Source of the DNA: Woeseiaceae bacterium
Lineage (GTDB): Bacteria; Pseudomonadota; Gammaproteobacteria; Steroidobacterales; Woeseiaceae
Direction: 5' to 3'
Length of the DNA stretch: 64,000 nt
Assembly: GCA_021773115.1 (NCBI GenBank)
Contig: JAJFKS010000003.1
Coordinates: 248,001-312,000, forward strand
This document shows positions 18,868 through 28,124 of the stretch, piece by piece (position 1 is the stretch's first letter; each line of letters begins with the position of its first letter). The notes beneath the pieces were generated by a model. That model was not told the DNA's origin. It searched no databases and saw nothing but the letters and a program-made list of their open reading frames with translations. Position numbers and translations under genes: made by a program.

Positions 18868-19077
18868 TTGGATGTTCCTGGCAAGATGGCCCCCAGCACG
18901 TTTCGCGTGGGCAAACGATGTCGGCCCGCACGGCTCGCGGCGGACTACGACGCGCTTGTCATCGGCTTCGGAATTGGTGGATTGACGATCAGCATCATTG
19001 GTGTACGGAGAATGGCGCCGCTGTTAAAACAAATATTCTCGGGTGGCGCTAAAAAGAATCTTCCGACAATGTCATGA
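18868..19077 (+). pseudogene. Remnant of a CrtI/retinol-saturase-type FAD oxidoreductase (N-terminal part only)
   Basis: The short open frame encodes GKRCRPARLAADYDALVIGF followed by GIGGLT (about 18910-18984). This matches the start of phytoene-desaturase/all-trans-retinol-13,14-reductase-like flavoproteins, in which a (R/K)PARLA-x2-YD-A-(I/V)VIGSGIGGLT run forms the FAD-binding Rossmann turn. After the GxGxxG motif the similarity stops: the next 30 residues (ISIIGVRRMAPLLKQIF...) are not the expected helix. The frame ends after 69 codons, where a full gene has about 500-550. Its end runs into the acyl-CoA dehydrogenase stop. I read it as a relic left by a large deletion. The frame starts at a TTG and shows no convincing ribosome site. 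Confidence 0.55.
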
Positions 19078-20824
19078 CCGAGTTGCTGCCTGCCGTTGCA
19101 GCCGCATGGTAGGCCGTCGCTCTTGGCATAAGATGTTGCGCATAGAAGTCAGCAGTCAACAGTTTGGCGGCCGCGAACGCCTGATCATCAGCTACTGCAC
19201 CGTTAACAACTGCCAGCGACGCTCGCGCCATCTGCCAACCACCAACGACCACGCCGGCTAACATTAAAAGGTTGACGGACGCAGCGCCTGCGGCGTTTGG
19301 ATCCAAAGCATCCTGCTCAATCAGCCACGATGTTGCCGAGCGCAACTCGCCAACGCCGTCATTTACGGCCGCGCGGATTTCCGCGAGGCGTTCGTCGCCG
19401 GCGAGTTCCGCTTCAAAATCCTGAATCTCGTCGAGCAACTCATTCATTGCGCGACCCTCATCCGCCAATACCTTGCGGCCGGCGAAATCGATCGCCTGAA
19501 TCCCTGTCGTGCCCTCGTAGATTGTCAGAATGCGCGCATCGCGCATGTGCTGGGCTGCGCCGGTTTCTTCCACGAAACCCATGCCGCCATGAACCTGCAC
19601 GCCAAGTGACGTCACCTCTTGCGCCGTCTCCGTCGCCCATGCCTTCAATACCGGCGTAAGCAATGCGCTCCTTCGGCCCGCGAGCTCGCGCTCGCCATCA
19701 TCCGCGGAAAAATGTGCGACATCGACAACACCGGCAGTGTAATACGCGACGGCACGCATAGCCTCGACCTGCGACTTCATAAGCAACAACATGCGACGCA
19801 CATCGGGGTGATGAATTATGGTAACGCTGCCATTAATTCCCGGTGCGCGTCCCTGTTTTCGATCCAGCGCGAAAGCACGCGCGAGCTGATAGGCGCGTTC
19901 GCTGATACCAAGTCCCTGCACGCCGACGCTGATTCGAGCGTGATTCATCATCGTAAACATGCAGGCCAGGCCCTTGTTCTCCGCGCCAATCAGATAGCCG
20001 ATCGCACCGTCAGTCTCACCAAAGTTCATGACACAGGTCGGGCTCGCATGAATACCAAGCTTGTGTTCGATACTCGCGACGAAAACATCATTGCGATCGC
20101 CGATACCACCATCGTCATTGATCAGGAATTTTGGCACGGCGAACAATGACAACCCACGTACGCCATCCGGGGCATCGGGCAGGCGCGCAAGCACCAGGTG
20201 GATTACATTTTCAGTGAATTCCTGGTCACCCCAGGTAATGAAGATCTTTGAGCCCGTGATTCGGTAATGTTTGCCGTCAGGAACCGCTTTCGTCACCACG
20301 ACTGACAGGTCCGACCCGGCCTGTGGCTCCGTCAGGTTCATCGTTCCGGTCCAGGCGCCACTGGTCATATTTGGCAAGAGCCGGTTGCGAATCGCTTCCG
20401 ATCCGTGCGCGTCAATCGCCGAGATGGCACCGCCTGTCAGCATTGGTGCCAGCGAAAATGACAGGCAGGCGGCCTGCCAGGATTCCATCGCCGCCGCGGC
20501 AACAATGCCGGGCATTCCCATGCCACCGTAGTCGGGCGACACATCCAGGCTTTGCCAGCCATTTTCCATGAATTGCGAATAAGCGGCGGCAAATCCCGGA
20601 GCCGCAATTACGCCTTTATCCACCACTTCGCAACCGGCCTGGTCGCCAGAAATATTGATCGGACTTAAAACATCGGCGGCGAACTTTCCGGCCTCTGCAA
20701 CAACCAGGTCGATCGTATCGATGTCAAATTCGGCAAATCGCTCGATTTCCAACACACGGTCCAATCCAGACAGATTGTGAATGACAAAAAGTGCATCTTT
20801 AGAAGGAGGATTGAAATCTGTCAT
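19049..20824 (-). CDS. Acyl-CoA dehydrogenase, long (about 590-residue) form
   Basis: A 591-residue FAD-dependent acyl-CoA dehydrogenase, about 200 residues longer than the classic form. The N-terminal part, middle beta domain (GAWTGTMNLTEPQAGSDL, KIFITWGDQ) and helical C-domain (VQVHGGMGFVEETGAAQHMRDARI, YEGTTGIQAIDF) are standard. The N-terminal extension and the extra C-terminal domain match the DmdC/FadE-like subgroup. It would introduce the alpha-beta double bond in acyl-CoA, passing electrons to ETF. It heads the fatty-acid island on the minus strand in gene order but is downstream of fadD, with 143 bases between them. Confidence 0.93.
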   Translation of the reverse strand: MTDFNPPSKDALFVIHNLSGLDRVLEIERFAEFDIDTIDLVVAEAGKFAADVLSPINISGDQAGCEVVDKGVIAAPGFAAAYSQFMENGWQSLDVSPDYGGMGMPGIVAAAAMESWQAACLSFSLAPMLTGGAISAIDAHGSEAIRNRLLPNMTSGAWTGTMNLTEPQAGSDLSVVVTKAVPDGKHYRITGSKIFITWGDQEFTENVIHLVLARLPDAPDGVRGLSLFAVPKFLINDDGGIGDRNDVFVASIEHKLGIHASPTCVMNFGETDGAIGYLIGAENKGLACMFTMMNHARISVGVQGLGISERAYQLARAFALDRKQGRAPGINGSVTIIHHPDVRRMLLLMKSQVEAMRAVAYYTAGVVDVAHFSADDGERELAGRRSALLTPVLKAWATETAQEVTSLGVQVHGGMGFVEETGAAQHMRDARILTIYEGTTGIQAIDFAGRKVLADEGRAMNELLDEIQDFEAELAGDERLAEIRAAVNDGVGELRSATSWLIEQDALDPNAAGAASVNLLMLAGVVVGGWQMARASLAVVNGAVADDQAFAAAKLLTADFYAQHLMPRATAYHAAATAGSNSVMTLSEDSF

Positions 20825-20967
20825 CCGCTAATTACCGCCGAGTCGTTCCAAACGCTGAAATTATAACGCTCCGCAGCCTGCGTCGCGTACCGTTTATAGA
20901 GTATAGCCGGGTTTCGCTACTCGCAAGCGGCAGCTCCGGACAGACCCCGCTGACAGCGGCGCGCGGG

Positions 20968-22596
20968 TTACAAGTCCCGGAGTTCGCGGCGCAATATTTT
21001 TCCGACCGTCGACTTCGGCAGCTCGTCGATAAATTCCACGTGACGGGGAATCTTGTAACCTGCCAGCTGCCGTTTGCAGAACGCACGCACGTCGGCTTCG
21101 CTCAGCGAATCGTCGGATTTGACGATGAAGGCTTTCACGGCCTCGCCCGATTTGTCGTCTGGCACGCCGATGCAGGCACATTCCATGATGCCGGGCAATG
21201 CGGCCAGTTCTGCTTCAATCTCATTCGGGAATACGTTGAAGCCAGAAACAAGAATCATGTCCTTTAAGCGATCGACAATGCGAAAAAATCCCGTGTCATC
21301 CATGATGGCAATGTCACCTGTCCGAAAGTATCCGTCGTCAGTCATACACTCGGCCGTCGCATCTTCGCGACGCCAGTAACCCTTCATCACCTGCGGCCCT
21401 TTCGCGCACAATTCGCCACGCTCGCCTTGCTTGACTTCCTTACCCTCTTTATTCCTTAAGGAAATGTCCGTCGATGGCACGGGAACGCCAATGCTGCCAA
21501 TAAAGTCCGTCATGCCGAACGGGTTGACGCTCAGGATTGGCGAGGTTTCCGAAAGTCCATAACCTTCCTTGATGTGCTTGCCCGTTACTTCCTTCCACTT
21601 GTCCGATACAGCCTTTTGAACAGGCGCACCGCCTCCGACACTGAAGCCGAGTGTTGAAAAATCGAGATCTGCAAAGCCCGCGGTGTGCAACAGGCCGTTG
21701 TAGAGTGTGTTGACACCCGTAAACACGGTCACCTTCCATTTCGCCCATTCAGCAACAAAGGCCGCCATATCCCGAGGGTTCGTGATCAGTACATTGGTGC
21801 CGCCGAACTTGAAATACGATAGCGTGTTCACCATCAGCGCGAAGATGTGATACATCGGAATTGCCGTGATGACGACATCTTCGCCAGGCTTGATGTAGTC
21901 GCCGGCAAAAGCTTCAAATTGCAATACATTTGCGACCAGATTGCGATGTGTCAGCATTGCGCCTTTCGAAAGACCGGTGGTGCCACCTGTGTATTGTAGA
22001 TAAACGAGGTCATCGCCACCGAGCTCGACCTTATGCAATTGCATTTTCTTGCCGATCGACAACGCATCCAGAAATGCGATGGGATTACGTAGACGAGTGT
22101 CCGGCGGCGGTGATGGCAATCCAAGTTCATTGAGATCATCCAGTCCTGCGACGATCACGTTCTTGATGCCGGTATTTGCAGCTACTTCGGCCAGGCATGG
22201 GGTCGATCCCGAGAAAGCTACGATCGTATCGACGTCGGCATCGTTCAACTGATGCTCAAGCTCACGTGCGGTGTACATCGGGTTAACGTTGACCTGCACC
22301 GCACCCGCTCTGAGTATTCCCAACATCGCGACTGGGAATGCCATCATGTTTGGTGACATCAAGGCAACGCGATCACCCTTCTTGATACCCAATTCATTTT
22401 GCAAATAAGCTGCGAAGTCGCGTGATAAATCCAGCACTTCGGCATAGGTCCGCGTTGCGCCGAAGTTACTGAAGGCGATCTTGTCGCGGAACGTTTCTCC
22501 AGCCTCCAACAACATGTCGACGACATTCCTGTATTGATCAGGATCAATCTCAGTCGGCACCCAGGGATCGTACTGCTTAAACCACGGCTTACTCAT
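20968..22596 (-). CDS. fadD: Long-chain fatty-acid--CoA ligase
   Basis: A 542-residue AMP-forming acyl-CoA synthetase. The start is ATG at 22596, with GGAG 7 bases upstream, rather than a start seven codons earlier. The P-loop-like motif YTGGTTGLSKGAML, then GYGLSETSP, and GYFRTGDIAIMDDTGFFRIVDRLKDM with the hinge aspartate are all present. PKSTVGKILRREL near the C-terminus carries the catalytic lysine. It activates fatty acids at the membrane for beta-oxidation, supplying the neighbouring dehydrogenase and thiolase. Just beyond its stop, on the minus strand, a short GC hairpin (20947-20959) lacks a T-run and is not a convincing terminator. Confidence 0.95.
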   Translation of the reverse strand: MSKPWFKQYDPWVPTEIDPDQYRNVVDMLLEAGETFRDKIAFSNFGATRTYAEVLDLSRDFAAYLQNELGIKKGDRVALMSPNMMAFPVAMLGILRAGAVQVNVNPMYTARELEHQLNDADVDTIVAFSGSTPCLAEVAANTGIKNVIVAGLDDLNELGLPSPPPDTRLRNPIAFLDALSIGKKMQLHKVELGGDDLVYLQYTGGTTGLSKGAMLTHRNLVANVLQFEAFAGDYIKPGEDVVITAIPMYHIFALMVNTLSYFKFGGTNVLITNPRDMAAFVAEWAKWKVTVFTGVNTLYNGLLHTAGFADLDFSTLGFSVGGGAPVQKAVSDKWKEVTGKHIKEGYGLSETSPILSVNPFGMTDFIGSIGVPVPSTDISLRNKEGKEVKQGERGELCAKGPQVMKGYWRREDATAECMTDDGYFRTGDIAIMDDTGFFRIVDRLKDMILVSGFNVFPNEIEAELAALPGIMECACIGVPDDKSGEAVKAFIVKSDDSLSEADVRAFCKRQLAGYKIPRHVEFIDELPKSTVGKILRRELRDL

Positions 22597-22690
22597 TCTT
22601 CTTCTCCAAGCCACCACTCATGAAAATTTGCCTACCCCGTCGGAGACCGGCGCGGGATTAAGATCCGGAATTCTGCAATTGTCAAAACAC

Positions 22691-23314
22691 CTAATTCGGC
22701 AACCTTGAACGGGCCCTGGCAATACTCGGGCGCGACTCCAGTCGTTCAAACCAGGCCAGAACATTCGGGTAGTCGTGCAGCGAAAGATCGGTCACGCGAT
22801 GCTGTTCAATGTAGGCAAAGGCGAACAAGTCCGCAATCGATAACGCATTATTCGCGAGCCAATCGCTTTTCGCCAACTGACCATCCAGCATCTTTAACTG
22901 ACGCTGTGCGTTTCGGCGGGCCTCCTCAATCCCCTTGATGTCCGGGTCGCCAAGTCCGAATTTCGGCTTGATAACGGCCTCGTAAAACAACGTGGTCAGC
23001 GAACGACCCAGGTTGCAGCTGAAAAAATCCATCCATTGGTCGACTTTGGCGCGCTGCATCTTGTCCGCCGGATACAGTGGAGAGTCGGTCACATTCGCGA
23101 CGTAGCGACAAATAGCGCCGGACTCAAAAAGGGTCTCACCATCGTGTTCGAGAAGCGGAACTTTACCAACTGGTGTCTTGCTCGCGAACGACTCTGATTT
23201 CTGTTCGCCTTTCTCAAGGTTGACGAATTCAAACTCGAAGTCACCACCGAGCTCCTCAAGCACGTACAAAGTCTTCAGCGTATTTTGTGTAAAAAATCCG
23301 TATAGCTTGAACAT
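22691..23314 (-). CDS. Glutathione S-transferase family protein
   Basis: A 207-residue GST. The thioredoxin-like N-domain starts MFKLYGFFTQNTLKTLYVLEELG, with the S/N-rich loop of theta/beta-type bacterial GSTs, and has the cis-proline TPVGKVPLLEHDG and the glutathione-binding LFESGAICRY. The all-alpha C-domain has DWLANNALSIADLFAFAYIEQ with the capping aspartate. It sits between fadD and a quinone oxidoreductase in the fatty-acid island, spaced 17 bases after the oxidoreductase gene, so it is likely part of that operon. It may detoxify electrophilic lipid products; the substrate is not known. Confidence 0.9.
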   Translation of the reverse strand: MFKLYGFFTQNTLKTLYVLEELGGDFEFEFVNLEKGEQKSESFASKTPVGKVPLLEHDGETLFESGAICRYVANVTDSPLYPADKMQRAKVDQWMDFFSCNLGRSLTTLFYEAVIKPKFGLGDPDIKGIEEARRNAQRQLKMLDGQLAKSDWLANNALSIADLFAFAYIEQHRVTDLSLHDYPNVLAWFERLESRPSIARARSRLPN

Positions 23315-23330
23315 GGCCGCCCTTGTCTTT

Positions 23331-24308
23331 TCAGGTGAGTCGCAATATTACCTTGCCACGCGCACGTCGTTCCGTAATGGCCGAAAACGCCGCGCGGAAA
23401 TCATGCAGCGAATACGACTCCGTAACTCGCGGCGTCAATTGACCCGCTTTGATCATCACCGCAAGCTCCTGCATGTTTTGAATTTGCAGCTTTGGGTTCT
23501 TCATCGCCCAGGTTCCCCACCACACGCCGACTATACTTGCCTCTTTCAGCAGCGCGATATTGGCCGAAAACTGCGGAATGTCACCGCTCGCAAAACCGAC
23601 AACAAGATAGCGCCCGTGCCATGCCGTCGCCCGGAATGCCTGGTCAGCCAGTTCACCGCCCACGGGATCGTAGACGACGTCCACGCCTTTACCACCGGTA
23701 AGCGACTTGACGGTTTCCTTGAGTGGTTGGGTCGAGTAGTTGACGAGTTCGTCAGCACCGGCGTCTTTTGCAAATGCGAGCTTCTCGTCGCTACTGGCCG
23801 CCGCAATAACGCGCGCACCGATCGCTTTCGCGATCTCAACGGCCGTAATGCCGACACCGCCTGCGGCGCCCAGGACCAGCACCGTTTCGCCGGCTTCCAG
23901 TTCTGCGCGCTGACGCAATGCATGGTAGCTGGTGCCATAGGTCACAGTGAATCCGGCACCCTGCTCAAAGCTCATTCCCTCCGGCAGATGCATACTCTTG
24001 TTTTCATCCGCCACGCATTTCTCGGCGAACGCGCCACCCGACGAGTTGACAATCACTTTGTCGCCGACCGAAAAATGCGTAACGCCGTCGCCGACAGCCA
24101 CCACAACGCCTGCCGCTTCGTTGCCGGGAACGAACGGCGTTGGCGTTTTGACCTGGTATTGACCCGCGATGATCAGTACATCAGGAAAATTGATGCCGGC
24201 CGCTTCGACGTCAATGAGAATTTGCCCGGCCGTGGCAACCGGGTCGTCACACTCCTCGATACGCAAAGAGTCCGGCGGCCCATATTGCTTGCAGACCAGT
24301 GCCCGCAT
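23331..24308 (-). CDS. NADPH:quinone oxidoreductase-like MDR enzyme
   Basis: A 325-residue zinc-free medium-chain dehydrogenase/reductase. The N-terminal GroES-like domain (CKQYGPPDSLRIEE, PFVPGNEAAGVVVAVG) is followed by the NADPH fold with VLVLGAAGGVGITAVEIAKA. GARVIAAAS follows it and KVILRL ends the protein. No structural zinc cysteine cluster is present, so it is a quinone reductase/enoyl reductase-type member. Its start overlaps the thiolase stop by one base, showing tight co-expression with beta-oxidation; it could reduce an enoyl-CoA or a quinone. Substrate assignment is by family only. Confidence 0.9.
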   Translation of the reverse strand: MRALVCKQYGPPDSLRIEECDDPVATAGQILIDVEAAGINFPDVLIIAGQYQVKTPTPFVPGNEAAGVVVAVGDGVTHFSVGDKVIVNSSGGAFAEKCVADENKSMHLPEGMSFEQGAGFTVTYGTSYHALRQRAELEAGETVLVLGAAGGVGITAVEIAKAIGARVIAAASSDEKLAFAKDAGADELVNYSTQPLKETVKSLTGGKGVDVVYDPVGGELADQAFRATAWHGRYLVVGFASGDIPQFSANIALLKEASIVGVWWGTWAMKNPKLQIQNMQELAVMIKAGQLTPRVTESYSLHDFRAAFSAITERRARGKVILRLT

Positions 24309-25489
24309 CAGGCCACTTCAAACAGCGACGCGGCGCCCTGTCCGCCACCAATACACATCGTGCAGACGATGTAGCGCGCACCGCGACGTTTACCTTCGAT
24401 TAGTGCATGCCCCACCATTCGAGCGCCCGACATGCCATAGGGGTGACCGATCGAAATTGCACCACCGTCAACATTGAGTTTGTCATTCGGAATTCCGAGT
24501 CGATCACGGCAGTAAATAACCTGTACCGCAAACGCTTCGTTGAGCTCCCACAAGTCGATATCGTCCATCGTCAGGCCATTGCGTTGCAGCAGTTTAGGCA
24601 CTGCGAAGACTGGGCCGATACCCATTTCGTCCGGCTCGCAGCCCGCGACCGCTGTGCCGCGATAGATACCCAGCGGTGATAGTCCACGCTTTTCAGCGAG
24701 ACTTGCCTCCATGATGACGGCCGCGGATGCGCCGTCTGACAACTGGCTTGCGTTACCCGCGGTAATGAATCCGCCATCGCGAACTGGCTTGAGACCGGAA
24801 AGTCCCTCAATGTTGGTTTCCGGACGATTACCCTCGTCTTTGTCGATCGTTACGTCAACAAAGCTGATTTCTTTTGTTTCGCGATCCATGACGCCTTTGC
24901 TCGCGGACATCGCAACGATTTCATCGTCAAATTTGCCGGCGGCCTGCGAGGCGGCCGTGCGCTGCTGGCTTTGTAAGGCATATTCATCCTGCATCTCGCG
25001 GGAAATCTTGTAGCGCTTCGCAACCACTTCAGCAGTGTCGATCATCGGCATGTACACGTGTTCATGCATCGCAATTAATCGTGGGTCTTTGGCTCGGAAG
25101 GTATTCAAGTGTTCGTTCTGCACCAGGCTGATGGACTCAAGTCCACCACCGACCATGATGTCCACTCCATCCGAAATAATCGTTTTCGCTGCCAATGCGA
25201 TCGCCATCATTCCCGACGAGCATTGCCGATCCACAGTCATTCCGCCAATCGTTACCGGCAGACCGGCTGCAAGTGCAATCATGCGCGCAACATTGGCGCC
25301 CTGTGTGCCCTGCTGCATCGCACAACCCATGATCACGTCTTCGATCTCGTCAGGATCGACGCCGGCTCGTTCGACGGCCTGTTTGACCGCGTGACTGCCG
25401 AGTGTCGGCGCCTCAGTATTATTGAATGCACCACGATAGGCTTTACCAATCGGCGTACGGGCGGTGGAAACGATTACGGCTTCTCTCAT
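24308..25489 (-). CDS. Acetyl-CoA acyltransferase (thiolase II family)
   Basis: A 393-residue thiolase. VDRQCSSGM places the acyl-accepting nucleophile at C90. [23 protein letters not shown] (catalytic His) and CIGGGQG (second catalytic Cys) complete the active site. It cleaves 3-ketoacyl-CoA to acetyl-CoA and a shortened acyl-CoA in beta-oxidation, or may run in the condensing direction. Upstream on the same transcript is a MFE-2-type SDR that could supply the ketoacyl-CoA, 23 bases away. It is a FadA/FadI-type enzyme; no fadB-like hydratase/dehydrogenase is in the window. Confidence 0.94.
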   Translation of the reverse strand: MREAVIVSTARTPIGKAYRGAFNNTEAPTLGSHAVKQAVERAGVDPDEIEDVIMGCAMQQGTQGANVARMIALAAGLPVTIGGMTVDRQCSSGMMAIALAAKTIISDGVDIMVGGGLESISLVQNEHLNTFRAKDPRLIAMHEHVYMPMIDTAEVVAKRYKISREMQDEYALQSQQRTAASQAAGKFDDEIVAMSASKGVMDRETKEISFVDVTIDKDEGNRPETNIEGLSGLKPVRDGGFITAGNASQLSDGASAAVIMEASLAEKRGLSPLGIYRGTAVAGCEPDEMGIGPVFAVPKLLQRNGLTMDDIDLWELNEAFAVQVIYCRDRLGIPNDKLNVDGGAISIGHPYGMSGARMVGHALIEGKRRGARYIVCTMCIGGGQGAASLFEVA

Positions 25490-25512
25490 TACGGACTCTC
25501 TATTTGTTGTGG

Positions 25513-26421
25513 TCAGCTTAAATCCAGACCAAGCTTTTGCGCAGCCTGCATTGCAAATTTTGTGGGTTGCTCGAATCCGCTGCCAAGCTCGCGCATTCCC
25601 ACCTCGTTGTTAATGGCGTCCCAGGATGCGGCGATGCCCTCGGCAGACACGTTTTCCGGTGCCAGGCTGAGGCCTTCGGTCTCGAACCCTTTGTAGACCG
25701 CGAAACTGCCGCCGCCGGCGGCAAGCACCTTGCGACTCGGGGCATCCGGACCGCTCAGGAACACCACAGCCGGGCTGACCGACTCAGCAGCCATCAGCTC
25801 GAAAACGGCCTCCGGGAACAATCCCTTGGTCATCGCCGTGCCTGCTGTCGGCGCCAGGCAATTGACCCGAATATTGTACTTGATGCCTTCAAGGTGCAGC
25901 GTATTCATGAAACCGAGCATCGCCATCTTGGCCGCGCCGTAGTTGGACTGACCGAAATTCCCGTACAAACCTGAACTTGAGCTGGTTAGGACAACCCGAC
26001 CGTAGTTTTGTTCACGCATGATTTCCCAGACGGCCTTGCTACAGTTTGCCGTCCCCATCAGGTGCACGTCGATTACCAGGCGGAAATCGTCCATCGTCAT
26101 GTTGCTAAAGGTCTTGTCGCGCAAAATTCCGGCGTTGTTGACCAGGATGTCCACGCGGCCCCATTTCGCCATCGTCGCGTCAACCATCGCAGTGACCTGG
26201 TCGAAATTCGCGACATTCGCACCATTGGCCATTGCCGTACCACCCCGCGACTTGATCTCCTTCACCAGGGCAATGGCGCCCTCTGAATTACCGCCTCCTT
26301 CGCCCAGATCATTGACGACGACTTTCGCGCCGCGCGCGGCCAGAGCCAGCGCATGCGCGCGGCCCAGACCGCGGCCAGCACCTGTCACTATGGCCACCTG
26401 GCCATTCATATTAAAACTCAT
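25513..26421 (-). CDS. SDR family 3-hydroxyacyl-CoA dehydrogenase-like protein
   Basis: A 302-residue short-chain dehydrogenase. ATG at 26421 has GAGG 6 bases upstream and is preferred to an in-frame start 16 codons earlier. The NAD fold reads VTGAGRGLGRAHALALAARGAKVVVNDLG, followed by NNAGILRD. The SSSS catalytic serine region and YGAAK give the Tyr and Lys of the SDR triad. VVVNDLGEGG and the extended C-terminus (about 50 residues past the SDR core) are like the dehydrogenase unit of peroxisomal multifunctional enzyme 2. With the thiolase next to it, oxidation of 3-hydroxyacyl-CoA is the best guess. Confidence 0.88.
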   Translation of the reverse strand: MSFNMNGQVAIVTGAGRGLGRAHALALAARGAKVVVNDLGEGGGNSEGAIALVKEIKSRGGTAMANGANVANFDQVTAMVDATMAKWGRVDILVNNAGILRDKTFSNMTMDDFRLVIDVHLMGTANCSKAVWEIMREQNYGRVVLTSSSSGLYGNFGQSNYGAAKMAMLGFMNTLHLEGIKYNIRVNCLAPTAGTAMTKGLFPEAVFELMAAESVSPAVVFLSGPDAPSRKVLAAGGGSFAVYKGFETEGLSLAPENVSAEGIAASWDAINNEVGMRELGSGFEQPTKFAMQAAQKLGLDLS

Positions 26422-26648
26422 GTTGTTCCTCTCATTTGACGATTTCCAACGGGACCGCTCGTCCGACAACGACGATCCGAGAATACCCTTTAAATCTCAA
26501 GTTACCGCATCGATATGCAGAACATCCTCAGCTCCAGCATCGATGCCCCGGGGCGTAGAAATCGCGATGTGGGAGCGCTCGCTGGAACAATTTTCCACAC
26601 AAATACACAACGCACCCCTCACCACCAGCCTGCCCAATAGTTCTCGCA

Positions 26649-27401
26649 TTACATGATTTCACCGCCCGCGACCGCGATCGCCTGGCCATTAATTGAGCGA
26701 CTGTTTTCGCCGCAAAGCCAGAGTACCGTGTCCGCAACCTCTTCAGCAGTGACCAGGCGTTTTTGCGGGTTGTGATTTACGAGCTCCGCGAGCGCTTCGG
26801 CTTCGCTCTGGCCCGTCACTTTTGCGATATTCGCGATCGCCGTCGCAACGATTTCGGTGTCGGTAAATCCGGGACACACACAGTTTGCCGTGATGCCGGT
26901 GCGGGCCAGCTCGAGCGCCAACGATCGCGTCAATCCAATGACCGCGTGTTTCGCTGCCGAGTAGATCGACGCGTAGGAATAGCCGTGCATCCCCGCCGTG
27001 CTGGCAATATTAACGATGCGCCCGCTGTTTCGCTTGCGCATTTCGGGTAGCACCGCCTGCATACAAAGGAACACACCTGTCAGATTCACGGCCATAACGC
27101 TCGACAATTGCTCGAGTGTGGTCGTTTCAAAGGGTGCGGCCAGTGCGGTGCCGGCGTTGTTGACCAGAATATCGACCGGCCCGACAGCGTTGAAGGCCTT
27201 GTCGACGCTGACCGAATCCGTGACGTCGAGCGCAACACCGCTGATTCCTGCAACAGAGTTTGCGACTTCAGTGATGCGATCGAGATTGCGACTCGTGATG
27301 GTTACCCGCGCGCCGCGCTTGACCAGCGCTTTTGCAATCGCGAGACCAATGCCGCTCGCGCCACCGGTTACCAGCGCATGGCTGTCACCTAATCGGGTCA
27401 T
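26649..27401 (-). CDS. SDR family oxidoreductase (3-hydroxybutyrate dehydrogenase-like)
   Basis: A 250-residue SDR. HALVTGGASGIGLAIAKALVKRGARV gives the NAD(P) fold, NNAGTAL the structural Asn-Asn-Ala-Gly, and NIASTAGM with YSAAK the catalytic Ser, Tyr and Lys. CVCPGFTDT and the C-terminal SRSINGQAIAVAGGEIM resemble acetoacetyl-CoA reductase and 3-hydroxybutyrate dehydrogenase types. Start at 27401 fits the family length; an ATG six codons earlier (27419) also lacks a strong ribosome site. It leads the fatty-acid island, separated by 227 bases without a recognised gene from the next SDR. Substrate is uncertain. Confidence 0.85.
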   Translation of the reverse strand: MTRLGDSHALVTGGASGIGLAIAKALVKRGARVTITSRNLDRITEVANSVAGISGVALDVTDSVSVDKAFNAVGPVDILVNNAGTALAAPFETTTLEQLSSVMAVNLTGVFLCMQAVLPEMRKRNSGRIVNIASTAGMHGYSYASIYSAAKHAVIGLTRSLALELARTGITANCVCPGFTDTEIVATAIANIAKVTGQSEAEALAELVNHNPQKRLVTAEEVADTVLWLCGENSRSINGQAIAVAGGEIM

Positions 27402-27524
27402 TTTGATCCCGATGTCCATGAAAAACAGGTTCAGCGTGCGTGGGTGAAAGCATTCAGTAAGTATACAATCCCTGCGGGCGCTTTGTGTGGACAGGTATCG
27501 CCCGACTGCGAGACTATTTCTTCT

Positions 27525-28124
27525 ATGACTGAATCAAATCAGCGGCTCCCGATCGCAGCCATTATTCTGGCCGCTGGCCTGTCATCGCGGTTCGGTGCAA
27601 CCAAGCTTGCAACGCCTGTCCGCGGCAAAGCATTAGTTCAGCACGCACTGCTGGCCGCGCGCCAAGCCTGTCCTGGCCAGGTGCATCTCGTCGTCGGTCA
27701 CGAGCACGACGCGGTCGAAGCGGCTTCTGCCGATTTACACGACCGGATAATTATCAATGAAAACTATGCGGGCGGTATTGGCACAAGCATTGCGGCAGGC
27801 GTCAACGTCTGCCACGACGACTTTGACGCTGTGCTTATCTTGCTCGCAGACCAGGTATTGATCACCGCCGAACATTTGCAATGCTTGATTCATCGCTGGT
27901 CTGAATCGGGCGCTGATATCGTTGTGTCAGCGTTTGAAAATACAATTGGACCGCCGATTCTGTTTGCAAAATCGTCGTTTCCCGAATTGCTCGGTTTGCG
28001 GGGCGACAACGGTGCCAGGCAGGTTGTCGATAGTGGCAAGTATCGGGTCGAGAAAGTTCGCTGTGAGGCGGCAGGTGTCGATATCGACACGCCCGAAGAT
28101 CTTGAGGCGCTGTCTCAGCGTTGA
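27525..28124 (+). CDS. MocA/MobA-like molybdenum cofactor nucleotidyltransferase
   Basis: A 199-residue NTP-transferase. The Rossmann-like AIILAAGLSSRFGATKLATP motif is that of MobA/MocA enzymes, which attach CMP or GMP to molybdopterin. ILLADQVLIT is the typical acidic metal-binding loop, and GDNGARQVVD and DIDTPEDLEAL sit near the C-terminus. The ATG at 27525 is chosen since it starts close to the core; the open frame reaches back to 27444. It is convergent with the XdhC gene, overlapping by 10 bases. MocA together with XdhC serves molybdo-hydroxylases of the xanthine dehydrogenase family; none is in the window. Confidence 0.85.
   Translation: MTESNQRLPIAAIILAAGLSSRFGATKLATPVRGKALVQHALLAARQACPGQVHLVVGHEHDAVEAASADLHDRIIINENYAGGIGTSIAAGVNVCHDDFDAVLILLADQVLITAEHLQCLIHRWSESGADIVVSAFENTIGPPILFAKSSFPELLGLRGDNGARQVVDSGKYRVEKVRCEAAGVDIDTPEDLEALSQR

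Noticed and set aside
20947-20959. GC hairpin after fadD as an intrinsic terminator
   Set aside because: The 5-base stem with a 3-base loop is not followed by a T-run in the direction of fadD.
23178-24374. 398-codon open frame antisense to the GST, quinone oxidoreductase and thiolase genes
   Set aside because: It spans three gene boundaries on the opposite strand and shows no domain pattern; a shadow frame.
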